Part shown: one piece after another, positions 1 through 14,300 of the stretch | Position numbering within the stretch: the first letter of the stretch is position 1 | Layout: the number at the start of each line of letters is the position of its first letter | From: Mya arenaria | Taxonomy: Eukaryota; Mollusca; Bivalvia; Myida; Myidae | Direction: 5' to 3' | Length of the DNA: 64,000 bases | Assembly (NCBI RefSeq): GCF_026914265.1 | Contig: NC_069135.1 | Location: 62,052,738 to 62,116,737 of the forward strand | Program-made: the position numbers and the translations under genes | The notes under the pieces: model-generated | What the model saw: the letters and a program-made list of their open reading frames with translations, nothing else | Databases searched by the model: none | What the model was told of the DNA's origin: nothing

Positions 1-2738
1 TCTTCCAATTAAGTTGTTTGCTTCAAGAAAATACTCATCAACTAAGAAGAATATCAACCATTATGTCATACAGGGGCTTTGTAACGAAATATTCAAATAT
101 TTAAATGACAGGATTTCATTGGCTTAGATTTAAAAGAGGTCCGATTTGGCAACCAATGAAACTGCCTCATTTATTATTCATGATTATGAGATTTTGCTAG
201 CGAAATGTTCCACAATACTAAACAAAGTATCTTTATAGTGTAACAAGACCTTCCAACGATGATATGTTAGTATATCAGCAGCCAACTGTATAAAACTTGT
301 TATTTCTTTGGTTTGGTTAAAGTTAGCCAATATGTTTATTTATTGGTCAATATTTTTGAATAATTACTGTTGACCAATCAAATTGCTTTTATGGGCAAAC
401 TAGCGGAAAGAGAGCCTGTGGATAACTTTAATATCCAGTTTAATACAATTGGCTACAGCCAGCCGATTGTATAAAAGTGGTTAAGTCAAAGTTGGCCAAA
501 AAGTTTATTGACTGGTCGATATTTATCCAGCAATTACTGTTGAACAATCAAACAATTTAAATGTACAAACTGACGAAAAAATAACCTGTGGACCAATTGA
601 ATCATTTAAATGTGCAAACTAACTAAAAGATAACCTCAGCCGGCAAAAACCAGTATAAAACCGGCTTTTTGGTTTTGTCATAGTCATCCAAAATGTTCAT
701 TGATTGGTCAATTTTTATCAAATGGTTATTTTCAACCAATCAAATAATTTAAAAGTGTTAACTAGCTGGACAATAATCTGTGGATATCTTAACCAAATTT
801 TGTACAATTGGCTTATGTTTTCTAGCGGTTATATGCCGACACCTCTGATTTCAACTACCATCTTACCCTTATCCGTCGATCTTTACTCATCATCTGATTA
901 GAAATCGTTTAGATATATTTATTGCAAGATACGCTAATTGTACATGTATGATCAAAATAACAACCAAATGTGTCTTCAGGTATGATAACTCAGGGCTTTT
1001 TCTAAAGTACCCACGGGTCAGACATATAATCGAACCCATTCCCAAAGCAAAATAAGTTATATTTTTACGAATCGAAAAAAATAATATAAATTTATGAAAG
1101 TCTTTTTACCTGTACTGGTTCATTCAACCATCTAATTAATTATGTGATGTGAAGTTCCCAGGAGACTGAAAAGCTTGTTATTTTAACTTTAAATGTTCCA
1201 GATTTAGGCATTTATTTTGTGACACAATTTTTTCCAAAAGGTCTACTGGGTATATTTCCCTAAATGGACAGAAAAAGCCCTGTAACCATCCAATGTACAA
1301 TCTTGCTACTACTGTTTGCAAATGGACTTAGCATTTCAAGGTTTTGAAGCATTGAGAACTGGCAGCTTTTAAACAATTCAGGTTTCAGGAACATCAAAAA
1401 GCAGTGCAAAATTGCAATATGAATGTTGTTTTGTTAACTGATTGACTGGCATATTTCACTAAGTAGAAGTTTGTAGCCAAGCGTCGATTTAATTGTTAGG
1501 GAGACCTAAAATATCAATAACTTTCTTAGTTTCGGCGCGAAATGCACCTATAATACTAGCATGCATGAGCGAATCAACATAATGATTTAATGTGAATGTT
1601 AAATGTTAACATCATAGATTATCTTAAGGAATTAATCAGAATCTGTCTGGCAATCCAATCGGCCGAGGCATTTGTGTAGACACTAAGTTTATCTGCAAAC
1701 AGTAGTATGATCAAACACAATCATTATATTATAATGAGTTCTTCTCGACCGTAAAAATCATCCATTTACTGTATAACACACTCATGGAATTATACAACAT
1801 AAAAACAAGACAAATTTAAAATAACCATGCATTCATAATTAAAACAATATCAACAAATTGTTTTTGTGGGTTGATTCAAATAATTCAACGTGAAGTTATT
1901 TCACAATATATAGAGGTACCATTTTCTTTTCATCTTCCGTTAATTCTTTCTTTTTTCTCAGATCAAGATTTGCGATCGGGGGAAGTTTGAAATTCTATAA
2001 GAATTACATACGTATACAATGAATATGAACGATATTTTTGATGAAGAATAGTGGTTAAAATAGTATTTAATACTTTATTTGCAAAGTTAGCAAGTATAAT
2101 AGTTTTTAATACCTCAATTGCTAAGATCGCCAGTATATAGTTCTCAACAACAAGTTACAAGCGTTAAATTAATTAAAATTTACATTACAGTCAAATCTAG
2201 CCAAACACTAAAATAACACTATGTGGCAAACATATGTATGTGTTTAACCTGTATCACATTTTTTTCAGCCAATGTAAATCTTAATCAACTATGTACAGAG
2301 CTCCTGATTTTCTTATATAATGTAATCATTCCTCAGGGAGTCTAACTGTACAAAATCCCTTGGTTCTTTTTTTTTTTAATACTAGCGCCACAGAGCAAAT
2401 GTAAAAGCTCATCTGTTTTTATTTAAGCTGAAAAGACTCATCAGTTCACTTCACAATTATTAAAGATTGTTTAAAGTATGGGCCTAGCTTCACATGTGCC
2501 TATTGTCTTTTTTAACATGTGTACCAAGTTTCATTTGAATATCTTGATGTTTTTTTGTTAGGTCATAGAGCTCATTCACAAAACAATGCCGACTCTTCCG
2601 ACAATGACACCAAGGCGGCAAACCTATCTTCACCTAAATTCATCTGCCAAGCTAAAAAACAAACTTAATTTATCAGAAAGAACAAACTGCGCCAAAATCA
2701 ACAACAACGCAAAAACAGCATGAGAAAATCAAACTGAC
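1..2738. other. Left flank / intron of the minus-strand gene
   Basis: No coding exon could be supported here. Because exon 2 of the minus-strand gene (2739-2829) ends in a splice donor, this stretch should be intron and may hide further exons of that gene, or they may lie outside the window. It is AT-rich, with a degenerate tandem repeat at 270-840. A strong acceptor-like tract ends at about 1962 on the plus strand, but only a very short open frame follows it. The stretch at 2500-2640 looks like a common dispersed repeat rather than an exon. Confidence 0.5.
270..840. repeat. Degenerate tandem repeat, about 3 units of 170-190 bp
   Basis: Three diverged units begin near 325, 495 and 685. Each carries a version of gccaa-tatgtttatt-attggtcaa, then an accaatcaaa box, then cctgtggat-, then acaattggct. 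The units contain several CCAAT boxes in both orientations. No coding potential was seen. Confidence 0.6.
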
Positions 2739-3627
2739 CTCTTCAGGGTAGTCAGGTCCTGGTGGTGGCGACTTCTCACGTTCATGTTGGTCTTTCGTAT
2801 CCTCATAGGATTTCATTGATGTATCAGCCCTAAAAAAATAAGCATTTTATGTGTGAAGGATGCTGTATAGATCGGTCTGTAATGGGAACATTTATTTGTA
2901 CTTTTGTTTGAGACTGTTAAGACATTTTGTTCTGAATTATTATTTTTTTCTATCTATTAAAAACGTTGTAAGCATATCAGTTTCCATTGTTAGATGCACA
3001 AGTTCCATAATCGCAGTTATCGAAATAAGACTTTTGGATCAACAAGCCCAAATTATTATATTATTGCTTGGCATCAAATTTTTGAACAAGCCCTGCTATA
3101 TAAAATTCAGAATTTGAGCAAGCCCGAAAGACATTTAAACAGTGCAGGGCTTGCGGGCTTGTGCTAATTTCGACCACTGTAATCGTAATTGTGGAACACT
3201 TAAATAGGCCCCCTGAAACTTCTTTATTACTAAACAATAAAATAAATCTGGACAATTCAAGTCATGCGGCCTCAAATATGAAACTGAGTGAATGGAAAAT
3301 TGCAGCTAATCCTATTAGAGGATGTTTTAGTTTGTTACATATAACATGACAGTTTGTCATTCAATTTTACACTTACAAGACTTTCATCAAAAGTGCCTGC
3401 TTATGGTTGGCAAGCCTGAAAGTCATCAGCTTGCTGTTGGCGTATGGGTCTTCCCTGTGAGGGGCGGCTGGCTTGTTGATTGGGGGCAGCCTTGGGTAGC
3501 CATCTGGGCCAAGACCACCCAGTTTGGTGCGGGTCTGGCCATTCCTTGGACTTTGCGTGTCGACACCATTGGCAATGCCATTTGTGTGACCGTTTATTCC
3601 ATTTGTGTGTCCGTTGACAGCTGCCAT
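2739..3627 (-). CDS. Unrecognised protein, N-terminal part (2 exons seen)
   Basis: Two coding exons on the minus strand. Exon 1 is 3627 down to 3377, with ATG at 3627 and donor gtaagt. Exon 2 is 2829 down to 2739, with acceptor ttttag and donor gtcagt. They join in phase (TT|G) and give 114 residues; the gene continues beyond 2738. The protein starts MAAVNGHTNGINGHTNGIAN, an NGHTNGI repeat, followed by a Gly/Pro-rich stretch, a short basic segment around residues 68-84 and a charged, proline-ending tail (KSPPPGPDYPEE). I do not recognise the family. It lies head-to-head with IQUB, so a cilium-related role is possible, but that is inference from the shared promoter region only. Confidence 0.65.
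3021..3179 (+). repeat. 160-bp dispersed element (family A), copy 1
   Basis: Has aacaagccc near one end, the core gccctgctatataaaattca in the middle, and gggcttgtgctaatttcgac at the other end. Three further copies lie at 21378-21535, 22221-22370 (inverted) and 27141-27307. The best copy has GAAATTAG and CTAATTTC at its ends, suggesting a very short inverted-repeat element. This copy sits in intron 1 of the minus-strand gene. Confidence 0.75.
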
Positions 3628-5320
3628 CTGGAAAATTTAAACATGTATGTAAAAATATTTCTTAAACATTAAAACATGTGTATCCAATGTCCTTAAATAC
3701 CAAGAACTGTTCCCTGTCACACGCCTTTAAAAGCTTGGCTGTAAAAGCTCTTCAGAGCTTGTGTTCTATATGTTGTATACCCGATACCCGACTTTATAAA
3801 TAAAAACTACATGTACTTCACTTGACGCCAAACAAGACACTTTCTACTTTGATTATAAACAATCTCTGACATGTACGGTACACATATGTATTTGCAATTA
3901 CCCGTCTTTAATTGAAACAAACACAAAATGTAAAGAGTAAGCTGCCACAATAAAAGACCGCAGTGCTCCCTTAAGATGAAAACTGTAATGTAGAATAGCA
4001 TGAAACTAAAACGTACGGCAACAAACGTTCCAGCAGATTCCACAGTATATAAGTGCCGTTATGTCAGTATAGTTTAAAACAGTTAAACAATTTGAAAAAA
4101 CTAAATGTTTGGGATGAGTCCAAATTGTTGCAATAAAACTTTATCAGCTATAATCAATTAATCAATATGGTGGTTCAAACTTGATCAATGGCAATGACAC
4201 TGTTACAAAATCAGTACAAATTACGATCTTCCAACTGATCTCTTATATTTACCTTCGATGGTCAGCTATTTGGTAAACGAAATAACGTTTGTCAATCCAG
4301 TACAAATATTTCCAAAAGTTTTACCATTCATTCACAAATTTTAGTTGAAATTTAAGAAAAAAGAATATCGTTTACACTGGTTGTTGTGCTCACGACCAGG
4401 TGCCCGTTCTGATATCACATTTGTAACGTGTAATTTCATTGGATGTTGTCCTGAATTCGACCAATCAAATTCCCCGACTTAAAACTCGAAAGGTAAGCGT
4501 CTGGTTGCCATGACGTCACTAAACAAGGACTGTAATGGCCGCCGTCATAAACATTTAAACGAGTGAAATTAACAGGTATTTTTATTGACATCCATTAAAC
4601 GATCTAAATATGTAAATAAAAATAAATGTTTTAACTGTTTTCTTTAATTTGTTCATGTTGCTTTCGTTAAATATTGAAAACATGATTTAGCAAAATGTAA
4701 AAAAGAAAATATTTTACTGTGCATTGGAGTTGGACGGTGGATGTTTATTCACTTTTTGTTAAAATGACGACAGACAGGAGTGAACGGATCGGCCTTAAAT
4801 GTTAATATGTTTGTTTAGTGTGTGATGTTAAGCGCAAGCCACTGGTAGATCTGATAGATTAAGTGTTCCGCCGGCTGTTGGTCGGGGCCCCCATCCACAA
4901 GGAAAATTATGAAAAAAAATCTCCTAGTGTACTTTAATTGTGACTGAAGGTTATTGGGAGTCATGGAGTCTGTTTGTATCAGTGCATCCAGGGCTTTGAG
5001 GGGCCAATCCTGGTCAGGCGTTCACTCGGTTTTTCCCTTTTGACACATATACGATCATGTTTGACATCCACTTGCTGTAGATCTTTAAAGTGGTTGTAAA
5101 ATATTAAAACTGCAAGTCTGATGTTGGATAGATATCTCAATACATGTTGCAATAAACTAACCTATACTTAAGGTTACAAGTGACAAACATATGATGTTGA
5201 TTTGAAACTGACGAAAGTCGACATCCATAATGACTTCACGTTTTTTTCTGAGTGGCATTTCGGCTTACAAATGTGTATATATATATACAATTCATGTATT
5301 ACTTTTATTCAAGTAACATC
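3628..5320. promoter_or_regulatory. Divergent promoter region between the minus-strand gene and IQUB
   Basis: This 1.7-kb interval separates two start codons that point away from each other. Around 4440-4560 lie a CCAAT box (4461-4465), GTTGCC (4504-4509) followed by AT and GACGTC, which resembles an RFX X-box with one good half, and a perfect TGACGTCA palindrome (4511-4518). A possible 5' UTR splice acceptor for IQUB ends at 5312 (tattcaag), eight bases before its ATG. The true transcription starts cannot be placed from the sequence. Confidence 0.5.
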
Positions 5321-8300
5321 ATGGCAGACCAGGCAGAGGAAACTCCCAAGGAGACTCCTGGAAGCCCGACTCCAGCAGCCCCTGAGGCTGAGGTACAACA
5401 GCAAGATGATGAGCATGGTGAAGGCCCTGTCCCTAAGCCAGAAGGGGAGGAGAAACCCGATGATGGACGGGGGCAGGATCCCACCCCTAAACCTGAAGGG
5501 GATGTTAAAACAGAAGAGCCAAGTGGTGAACAGCAGGTGATTTTTAAATGCTATGAAATTTTTAATCTGTTGTTTTATGTAGCAAGTTTACCACCTATAA
5601 GGCTTTTCATTTTATAATACACTCAGCATAATTAGTAAATTGCAGTATTGTTAAGACCAAACTTGACAGGAAGTGCACTTCTTGCACTACCGCGTCGCTA
5701 TAAAAGCTAGCTTTATAGCGAGACAGTATAAGTGCCGCTATATACATATCGTATACCCGGTTACAACAAATCCAATGCTTTTAAATGATGTTTCAGTAAT
5801 GAACAAGTAGGTATTTTCAATGTTGTGTAATAAATTTCTTCTTGAAATACCTACAAAGAACAATTTTAATTCTATAATATTTATTTTGATGTTCAGAGCT
5901 TTATCACTGATTAATACATCTATAGGTTTATACCCAGTAGTGGTAAACAGTTCTTAACCATGTGTATAAATTATGTATATTGCTGCATATGGCTATCTCT
6001 ATAAAAGATTTTAAAGGCTTAAATGAATGTTTCTTGTTTATCATTTACAATTTTCACCACATTCTATCTATGGTTTGAAGGTTTTTGTCTCGATTTTTCA
6101 CGTATTTTTTGCTTGCGTCATATCTATGGGTGCGTCCATTAAACGGGCATTAATGGTACATGAAATAAAGTTTACCTTCCTTTATTACAGGAAGTAGTTG
6201 AAGCCCCAGCAGAACAAAAAGAGGAAGAAAAGACTGCTGATGAAACGACAGAACAACAGCCTGCAGAGGAATCTCCTCAGGGTGGGCAGACTGAAGGGGT
6301 TGAGGGTGAAGAGGGGGTAACTGAGGGGGAGGGGCAAAAAAAAGTGGAGGAAACTCAAGCTGAACAGAAGGAAGAGGATGCTAAGCCAGAGGAAAGCACG
6401 GAGCAGGTAATATATCCTAGCAGTGGTCTTTAACCTCTAAATAACATAAGATATTGTCAAAGCCTTGGTGTTGCCAGTAGAACTTCATAAATACAAAATA
6501 AATACTACATAACAATATGAGTATTTGTAGCAAAGCCCATAACTCTGGTTTAAATGATTGATAATAAAAAACCTATTACTCACTTTTTAAAGCTTACCAT
6601 ACTTATTTTCATAAAGTCTAATAACCAAAATCATTATTATTAATTTACTTTTTCCTCTAAGCCAAAAGAGGAAACTGTCCAGGTTCCTGCCCCATCACCT
6701 ATCCAGGCAGACCAGGGAACAGAGACAGATAAAACCCAGGAACCAGAACCTGATGTTGACCCTTCAGCCCTAAGCCCAAGGTCAAAGGTCAACCTTGAGG
6801 CAACTGCAACAGGTAAGAATATACCCCTAAGGAATTATCAAACATTAAGTTTGTTTCTGGTTTCAGCCTTAAAGAAATGGGTTGGCCGGTGGTTGCTTTT
6901 TTTTACATTTTATACTAATTATTTTTATTTCTAGATTAGATTAACATTGACACAGACTGCAAATACCAGTTCGTATCACATGTTGTTTTTATTGTTGTTT
7001 TAAATTCAGAAAACAGACCACTGGTTAGCAGTTTGAAAATAAGTCTGTTCAGTAACCTGAAACACACCATAAAATGAAGTCCTAGAACTGCTGTTATAAA
7101 TGACTTTAAATTACAATTCAGCAGCAAAATTTCCACAGACTTGTATTTTTTACGCCAGCTCTGATGTTGTTTACTAACTAAAAAAAATGGTAAAAATTCT
7201 TTATTAACTACAAAATAATGTAATAAGATAAATGGAAGTTAAAGGCAAAGATCCCTGTTGCTATGAGGAACAAGGCCAGTCTCATGGATTAGCTGTATAA
7301 CATGGATGACCACCAATCACTGATTTAAGTATTGTAGGCACTGTGTCTGTTTTTTGGTCAAGTTTGTACAGACTGAGTGGTCAAGTGGTCACTTAAGCAT
7401 ATACTTTCGGTCACTTGGAAGTCGAAAGATGATTTTTTTATTTCTGTTTTCTTTTTTTAAGTCAAGTTTGTGCTTATGTCAATTAGTCATAAATTTAAGT
7501 TTGTTCTCTCAGTTACTTGGAAGTAGAAAGATGCCAAGATGAAAAAAAAATACTTCTGTTTTTCAGTTAAGTTTGTACTAATGCCTAGCGGGCAAGTGGT
7601 AACTCAAGCATGTACCCTCGGTCAGACCCTGGAGCAACTCAAGCAACACTTCAGCATGGAGCTCAAGTTGCCGGTCACTCTCATCATGATTATGTTTGAT
7701 GGTAAGTTATTGATTTGTTAGCTCATGTCTTATACAAGGAAGTGTACACAGATGTCTCTTGCAGCATTTTAGGTTAAGACTGGGTTAAAAAAATATGGTA
7801 CAGATTTCATGATATTTTAAACAACCTTCGAGCTAATCCGCCTTTTGTTTACCACAGCTGAGTATTTTCCTGAAAGATGTTTCTTGCTTAGTGTTGTGAA
7901 GACAGTCTAAAGTCTGATATCAATAACTCTTGAGTCTGTTGAGATTAAACATTATAATTATATTTTACAATGATTGTATATAGAAAGTTATGATAATTTA
8001 TATTAAGTCACTCTCAATGGCACGATGTTGCGCAAGAGTGTGGTCTTGTTTTGTGGGGAGGAAACTGGAGTACCTGGAGATAACCCACTTGTCTGAGTTG
8101 GTGACCACTAACTTAGCTCACAGGCGCCCGGGCTGGGAATAGAACTTGGGTCGCCTTGGTGAGAAGCGAGTGCGCTAACCATTGCACTGACTGGACAACC
8201 TTGAGTCTGTTTCAAAGGCAGAATTCAGTACTTCTGATGTCCTTTTTCAGAGGCTAAGAGAACATTTCCCAATGGGGATCGGACAATTGACCCCCTTGGT

Positions 8301-11300
8301 GAAAGACAAACACTTATACTCATTCTTGTACAAATGTATAACTGTAGTCCTTAGTCTATTCTTTTTTAATACACTTGCATCTACCATTTTACCAGGAAAA
8401 ACAATGCCAGACAGTACCACGCTTGCTGACCTGGGGGTGGGGCCCAACGGAACTATCCAGCTGGAACTGCAGTCTGCCGACCCTGTCAACACTCCAATCA
8501 AGGCATACAGGCCACGTCAGGAATACCACATGCCAGACGTTATCACAGTGCGAGTGCAGGCAGGTGAGTGGAATATTGTTTTTGATGTGATCTAAGCTTT
8601 CTTTATATTGTTTGAGATATTTCAGAAGAATTTGGATCAGAACTGTTCATCTCTGTTTTTAACTTTCATCATGGGCTTCTAAAAACAAATTATAAGTGTT
8701 CACTATATCTTCCAGTCTATAATTTACCATGGTTTCATGAAATTTGCTCGCGTGCCCTACTGCGTTCATACAGCATTAACTCAAGAAAAAATTATCAATA
8801 CTTATATTTACAGTTTAAATAAGTTTTTATTGTGATTCAAAATTATTTGAAATTATTTGTGTCTCCTGTAAATTTAGGATTAAATTTTGTTCTCAAAGAA
8901 ATGTAACCAACCACAGCATGTTTGTAAAAAAGAATAGCTGATATTTGTAACAATATATATCATTGGTTTAATGATGTTACCCTTATCCAAAAGGAGTGCA
9001 ATATTGAAATAAACAATTACGTCATTTTACAATATAAATGTCAAGCTTTATCTATACAAATGACTACATGATTGTAAATACTTATTAGTAAATGCCTGTT
9101 TTTTTACCTCACAGAAGATAACACATTCAAAGATGTAGTTGTTGAAATTGAAAGAACAACGAGAAAAAAGCCATTCCTCGGCGGATATCGCCATAAAAAG
9201 TCTTCTGTCGAATACCACCATGCTTCCGCTCAGACGATGCAAAAGCCTAGACCACCTCCACCATTTGAACGCTTCTGTCGAGACACACAAACAGTCGAAC
9301 AGAAGCACAGACCTCAGCAAACGACCAATGAAATGTCAACGCAGATGACGGGTATTGGCGTGTTTGTATCAAACAGGGAAGACAAACTTCTTAGACCTAA
9401 GCAGTACACGACGGCTGATGAATATCATTTGATGATTCTAAATAGAGTAAGTACAATCTAACCGCAACTAGTAAATGTAGGCTTTGGTGTACTTGTCTTT
9501 AAATTAACAGTTTCTGGCATCACTTAAGGTTTGATTCTTTTTTGTGTGTTCAAGCTGCTGGGTATGCTAGTGCACTTCATGGATTTGCGAAATCATACTG
9601 CATGAACGCATGAAAAATTAGAATCTAAATTGCTGTTTTTACATTTTTCCCCTTTTCATTATTCATTTTTTTAGACTTAAAAGTGTAATAATTTTTGAGT
9701 TTGTCAAGAAAATTATTGAGATTTAAGTAGTTTGTATGACCCAGGTGATTGAAGCCGAAACTCTGCCTACCATGGTCGTGAAAGGTCAACCGGCTCATTC
9801 AAAATAAGCTAAATTTATTGTACAGAAAGTGTGTATGTAAATATGTAATTCATGAAACAGAGTGTAAACTACCTTAATATACCATGTACCTAAAAAAATG
9901 CCTTGCATGTACGTTGCAATTCTATTTTAAGTAACAGAAAACTGTGATGTCATATTTCCTGATGGCATCAAATTTTCTTGAACACCTTTTTCTTCTTTTC
10001 ACATTTTAATTTTGCTAACTGTGTTAGAGAATGGTTTAAAAACCATACCATGGCATGTGTTACTGTATAACTGTATAACTGTTATATACTTCAAATGTTT
10101 ATATATGACACAATATTTTGAAGAGCCTTTGATAATGTCTTCTCCGTCCATAAGAATATAAGTGTCTAACTTAAGTGTCTCTGAAAGTAATCTTTGATTC
10201 TTGTACATAAATTTTACGTATACTTATTAACTTTGTATTCTATTGACCCCAACAGGGTTAAGATAAGCTTACTTTTTTTGTTTTTCTGTCATTTGCGTAA
10301 TATTTACTTTTTAAGAGTTTTTTAGACTTTCAATATGAATTATCATTATAATTATCATAACATACTGTTTTCGTTTTTAATATCAAAATCAAGTTTAAGA
10401 ATGCATTTTGGCTATTTGAAATAAGCTACTTCAGCCTGTTAATCTTTCGTTCTAAAGTTTCGAGGAATTGGTGTCTGATTTTCAAATATTTATGCTAATA
10501 TTACGATGTAATTTTTTTTCCCTTTAAAAATCCTTTCAGTCAAAGCATCATTATTCTATACTATTTATCTTTGTTTTACATTTTTCTTATAAATTTCAGG
10601 TTATTATAATACAAAAATACTACAGAAGATGGCTAGCCAGACGTTACGTTCAGAAATTGAAAGAAGACAAACTTCGACGACTGGAGTTTGAAAGACTTGA
10701 AGAAATTCGAAAAAAGAAAGAGAAAGCGGACAGAATCAAGAAGGAATTCGAAAGAAGGATGAACCCAAAAAACAAAGAAGACTTTGACCTTCTATATCAT
10801 GCCTTAGAAAGTGAGTTTACGTTGTTATTTTTAGGTATTGTCAAAAGGTTAAAAATATCCTTTATTTGTATAGTTCTGGTGGCTTAGTGGTCAAGGCATT
10901 GGTTTTCTAATTTTTCTTCACTTTACCCGCATGGGTTCGCAACCCACTAACCAAAATACTTTTCTATACAATAATTGTACTTTTTCTGCAATTTCGATAT
11001 CATAGAGTAAAATAATTAAATAAGTGTTTTCAGATGCATTACCGGGAAAACTTATTTTAAGTCCCAAAACATGAGGAAGTCCCTTTAAAAATGTCCCATT
11101 AATGTGAGCAAATGATATCTATTAAATATATACATTTATTATAAAATCACAACCAATGGCTTTATTTATTTTTAGTGATTTTGCAGCTTTAATGACTTCT
11201 TCAATTGTTATATTCTAGAGTATGATTATAAGCATTTTTTATATTAACCAAAATTCAATTTTATTTGTGGCCGACCTAGAGTCAGTAATTAGTTATACAA

Positions 11301-14300
11301 ATTTTAAGTATGGTAATACTTCTTATATGATTATAAATCTCAAAATAGAGGGAAAAGATTCTAATTTAATAACTGAATAATGTTAACCTAGTCAATATTT
11401 AATATTTTTTCTGCAGAATGGAGACAGGAAGAGCTAGAACGTATTAACACAACGTTGACGGCCGCAGAGCGTAAGGCTGCGTTATGTATGTTACTGGACC
11501 AAGAAACACAGCTCATCGCGGCCATTGGAAGACACAAAATTGAAGCTGATTCTGAGAATAAAGATAAAAGAATTCAAGATTTCCTAGATAAGGTATTGTA
11601 TTTGTTCTTATATACTGAAATTGATCATAAGCTATATGAAAGGATAGAAATAAATGACACTCTATCGTGTGAGAATATTTATATTTAGTATCACGCCTTG
11701 TTCCAAAATTGATTTACAACTATTGTAAACACTCTTAAAGCTGTACTTTCACGGATTGAACGTTTTGACAACTTTTTTATTTTTTGTCTTGGAACGAGCC
11801 AATTTTTGCAAAAATCCATGAAAACCAGTAAAATTATATAGACTGCTGACAAAAAAATTAGATCGCAGATTTTTGTATTTAAGTTTAAAAAATGATGTTT
11901 TATGCATTTTTCTTAAACCGTTAGTAACGGTTTAAGCCATTTAACATTAATTTTCTAGCAGGAATATGAAAATCTGCGATCTGATCTTTTGTCAGCAATC
12001 TTTATCATTGGTTTGCAGATATTTACGCAAAAATTTGCTCTTTCCAAGACAAAAAATAATAAAGTTGTAAAAACTGTAAATCTGTTAGAGTGCAGCTTTA
12101 ATGATGGTAATTGTAAAACATAGTCTTAATTTCAACAAATATGTTCATGAAGTATTCAATTTTGTATGATTTTCTTTCAGGCTGCAGCACCGAAAAAATG
12201 GAAGGGTTTTGACGGAAAAGGGACCGAGATGGATACGCCATTCACGATTCGTGCCAAGGAGTTACGAGACATCTACAACAGCATCAACATGAAATATCTC
12301 ACCCAGGACGAGAGATTAGATGTGCTGCTTACTCTGAAACACACTGTCAAGGTATGGTCATGTTTGTGTAACCATTACAATTACTTTCTCAACTGTGTGA
12401 GGCGGCAGGCAATCCACAGCAGGCAATCCACTACATGCAATCCACAATCTTGGTACTCTTTGTCAACGTGACCGTATAATTTGTCATAAAATTTTTTGTC
12501 AGACTTACCAATTTACGTTATTTCAAATCTATGATCTGCAAAAAAATTGCAGCATTATAATATCATAAGTTAAGTGTCAATGCCGCTGATTTAAAAAAAA
12601 AACTGATAAAAAAAATAAAATTATGAGAGTCGATGTCTTTATGCATTCCCTTACTATCTATAACCAAAACCATGATAAAAAGTTGTCATGGTTAAACACT
12701 CCGTAAACAAATTCATGAAACATGTAAGATTTGATAAATTTCAATTTTTAAGACGTGCACTTATTATCTGTTTTCAGGAACATGACTGCAAGCTAACGCA
12801 GGAAATCATCGAGTTGATAGATCGTGAAGCTGACTTGCTGATGCGTGGAGTGAAGGAAACTAACCTTGACGGCCTGCGGAAGCGTATCTCAACCCTCTTC
12901 CTTCAGTACCTCAAGACACCGACCTTCAACCCAGAGGCCGCCAAACTGCTCAAGGTAGAGTTTATGCCTTTTATGAAAGTGATGCTTGTATATGTAATGC
13001 AGTCACTTTTTATAACGCTTTCCAGTGGAAATTGATGACATAATCTAGTTAATTTCAACCTCAGTTGTAAGATTATAAGTGATTATTAATAAAATTTGCT
13101 ATCAAAAACTCAACAATAGAGAGATAAAGGCCTATTTTTGTTCAAAAAGATGTGTAAGTTGTTCATGAAAATACAGTCTAACCCTGTTGGCCCGAACTCA
13201 TAGGGATCTGTGGAAATACATCGAGCCTCGGGAAATTCGAGCCAAGCTGGAATTCTTACCTTCAGTATATAGAAATTGGTCCTTTTTATTCAGTTTGAGA
13301 AAATAGGGTGATCAAGTTTTTTGTTGTGTTTTTTTAATTGCTTTTCAATATATACCGGTAGTTTAAAACCTTAAATGCTTACCCAGAAGAAAACTTTAAC
13401 ACCATCTAATGATGAAAATGACATTCTTATATAAAGCCTAATAAATTTAAAAAAAAAGCCTACCACCCTACCAATTTTTGAAAAGGAAGTAACCCTAACG
13501 AAACAATTATTTTTTTTAGGCCCAAGCACTATGAAAGAAATATTTTTCGGCCTTATTGTTATGTTTATCTCCAACCTCTGAATGCATTCTTCAGGTACCA
13601 CAAGACCCAACTGTTCTCCGAAAGAACATTTACTTCTGCCCCAGTTGCAACAGTTACCTACCCTCAACAGAGTTTGCAATTTCGTCCAACTCCCGCAACG
13701 TCGGAAAGTGTCGTCGTTGCACCAAAATCGACAACGATGCTCGCGTCCGACAGGACTACAGTCACTACAGATATCTGCTTAAGCAGCTTCGAAAGGCAGA
13801 GCAAAATTACCTGGACGACTCCAAGATTGCCTTTTTGTTACAGGTAATGTTAACTTGATATTGTTTTTTTGTCTTATGACAATTCTAAAACTTCTTTCAA
13901 TGAGATGACAAGATACTTCATGAAATAATGGCCTTTTGAATATCAAAAAATATCAGAAAATGTTTGCATCAAAGCCAGTATTTGTTTAATGAAACATATT
14001 AAGTAATTTCTTAACTTAAGTGATTGTCCTGAATTTAGTATCTCACCGGTCATGTAAATATATCCAATATACTTTATTCTAGTTACTTTTATGTAACATG
14101 CAAAATGTAAAAACACTCTCAAATTAAAGTATAAATTATTATTAAGATAAGAAATGACTAAAGATGTTTTATGAATACCAGCTGTGCACTTTTCTGCTAA
14201 GAACGTTTTTTTAAGAGAAGCTTTCCTCATTTAAGTGTAGTTAGGTAATCAGATTGATTGACCAACAGACCACCTGTGTGTATATCCTCGGCCACTGCGT

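Noticed and set aside
1920..2010. Strong polypyrimidine tract plus acceptor on the plus strand
   Set aside because: Only 12 codons follow before a stop, and no matching upstream exon was found; it could be chance or the end of a gene outside the window.
2500..2640. Possible third exon of the minus-strand gene (open frame after an acceptor-like atttag)
   Set aside because: The frame stays open for about 50 codons, but the sequence resembles a common dispersed intronic repeat and the peptide looks random, so I did not call it.
3346..3672. 108-codon plus-strand open frame
   Set aside because: It is the antisense of the real minus-strand exon at 3377-3627, which has proper splice signals and joins in frame to 2739-2829.
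13371..13679. 102-codon minus-strand frame
   Set aside because: Overlaps IQUB exon 11 in antisense and a dispersed repeat; no splice or start support.
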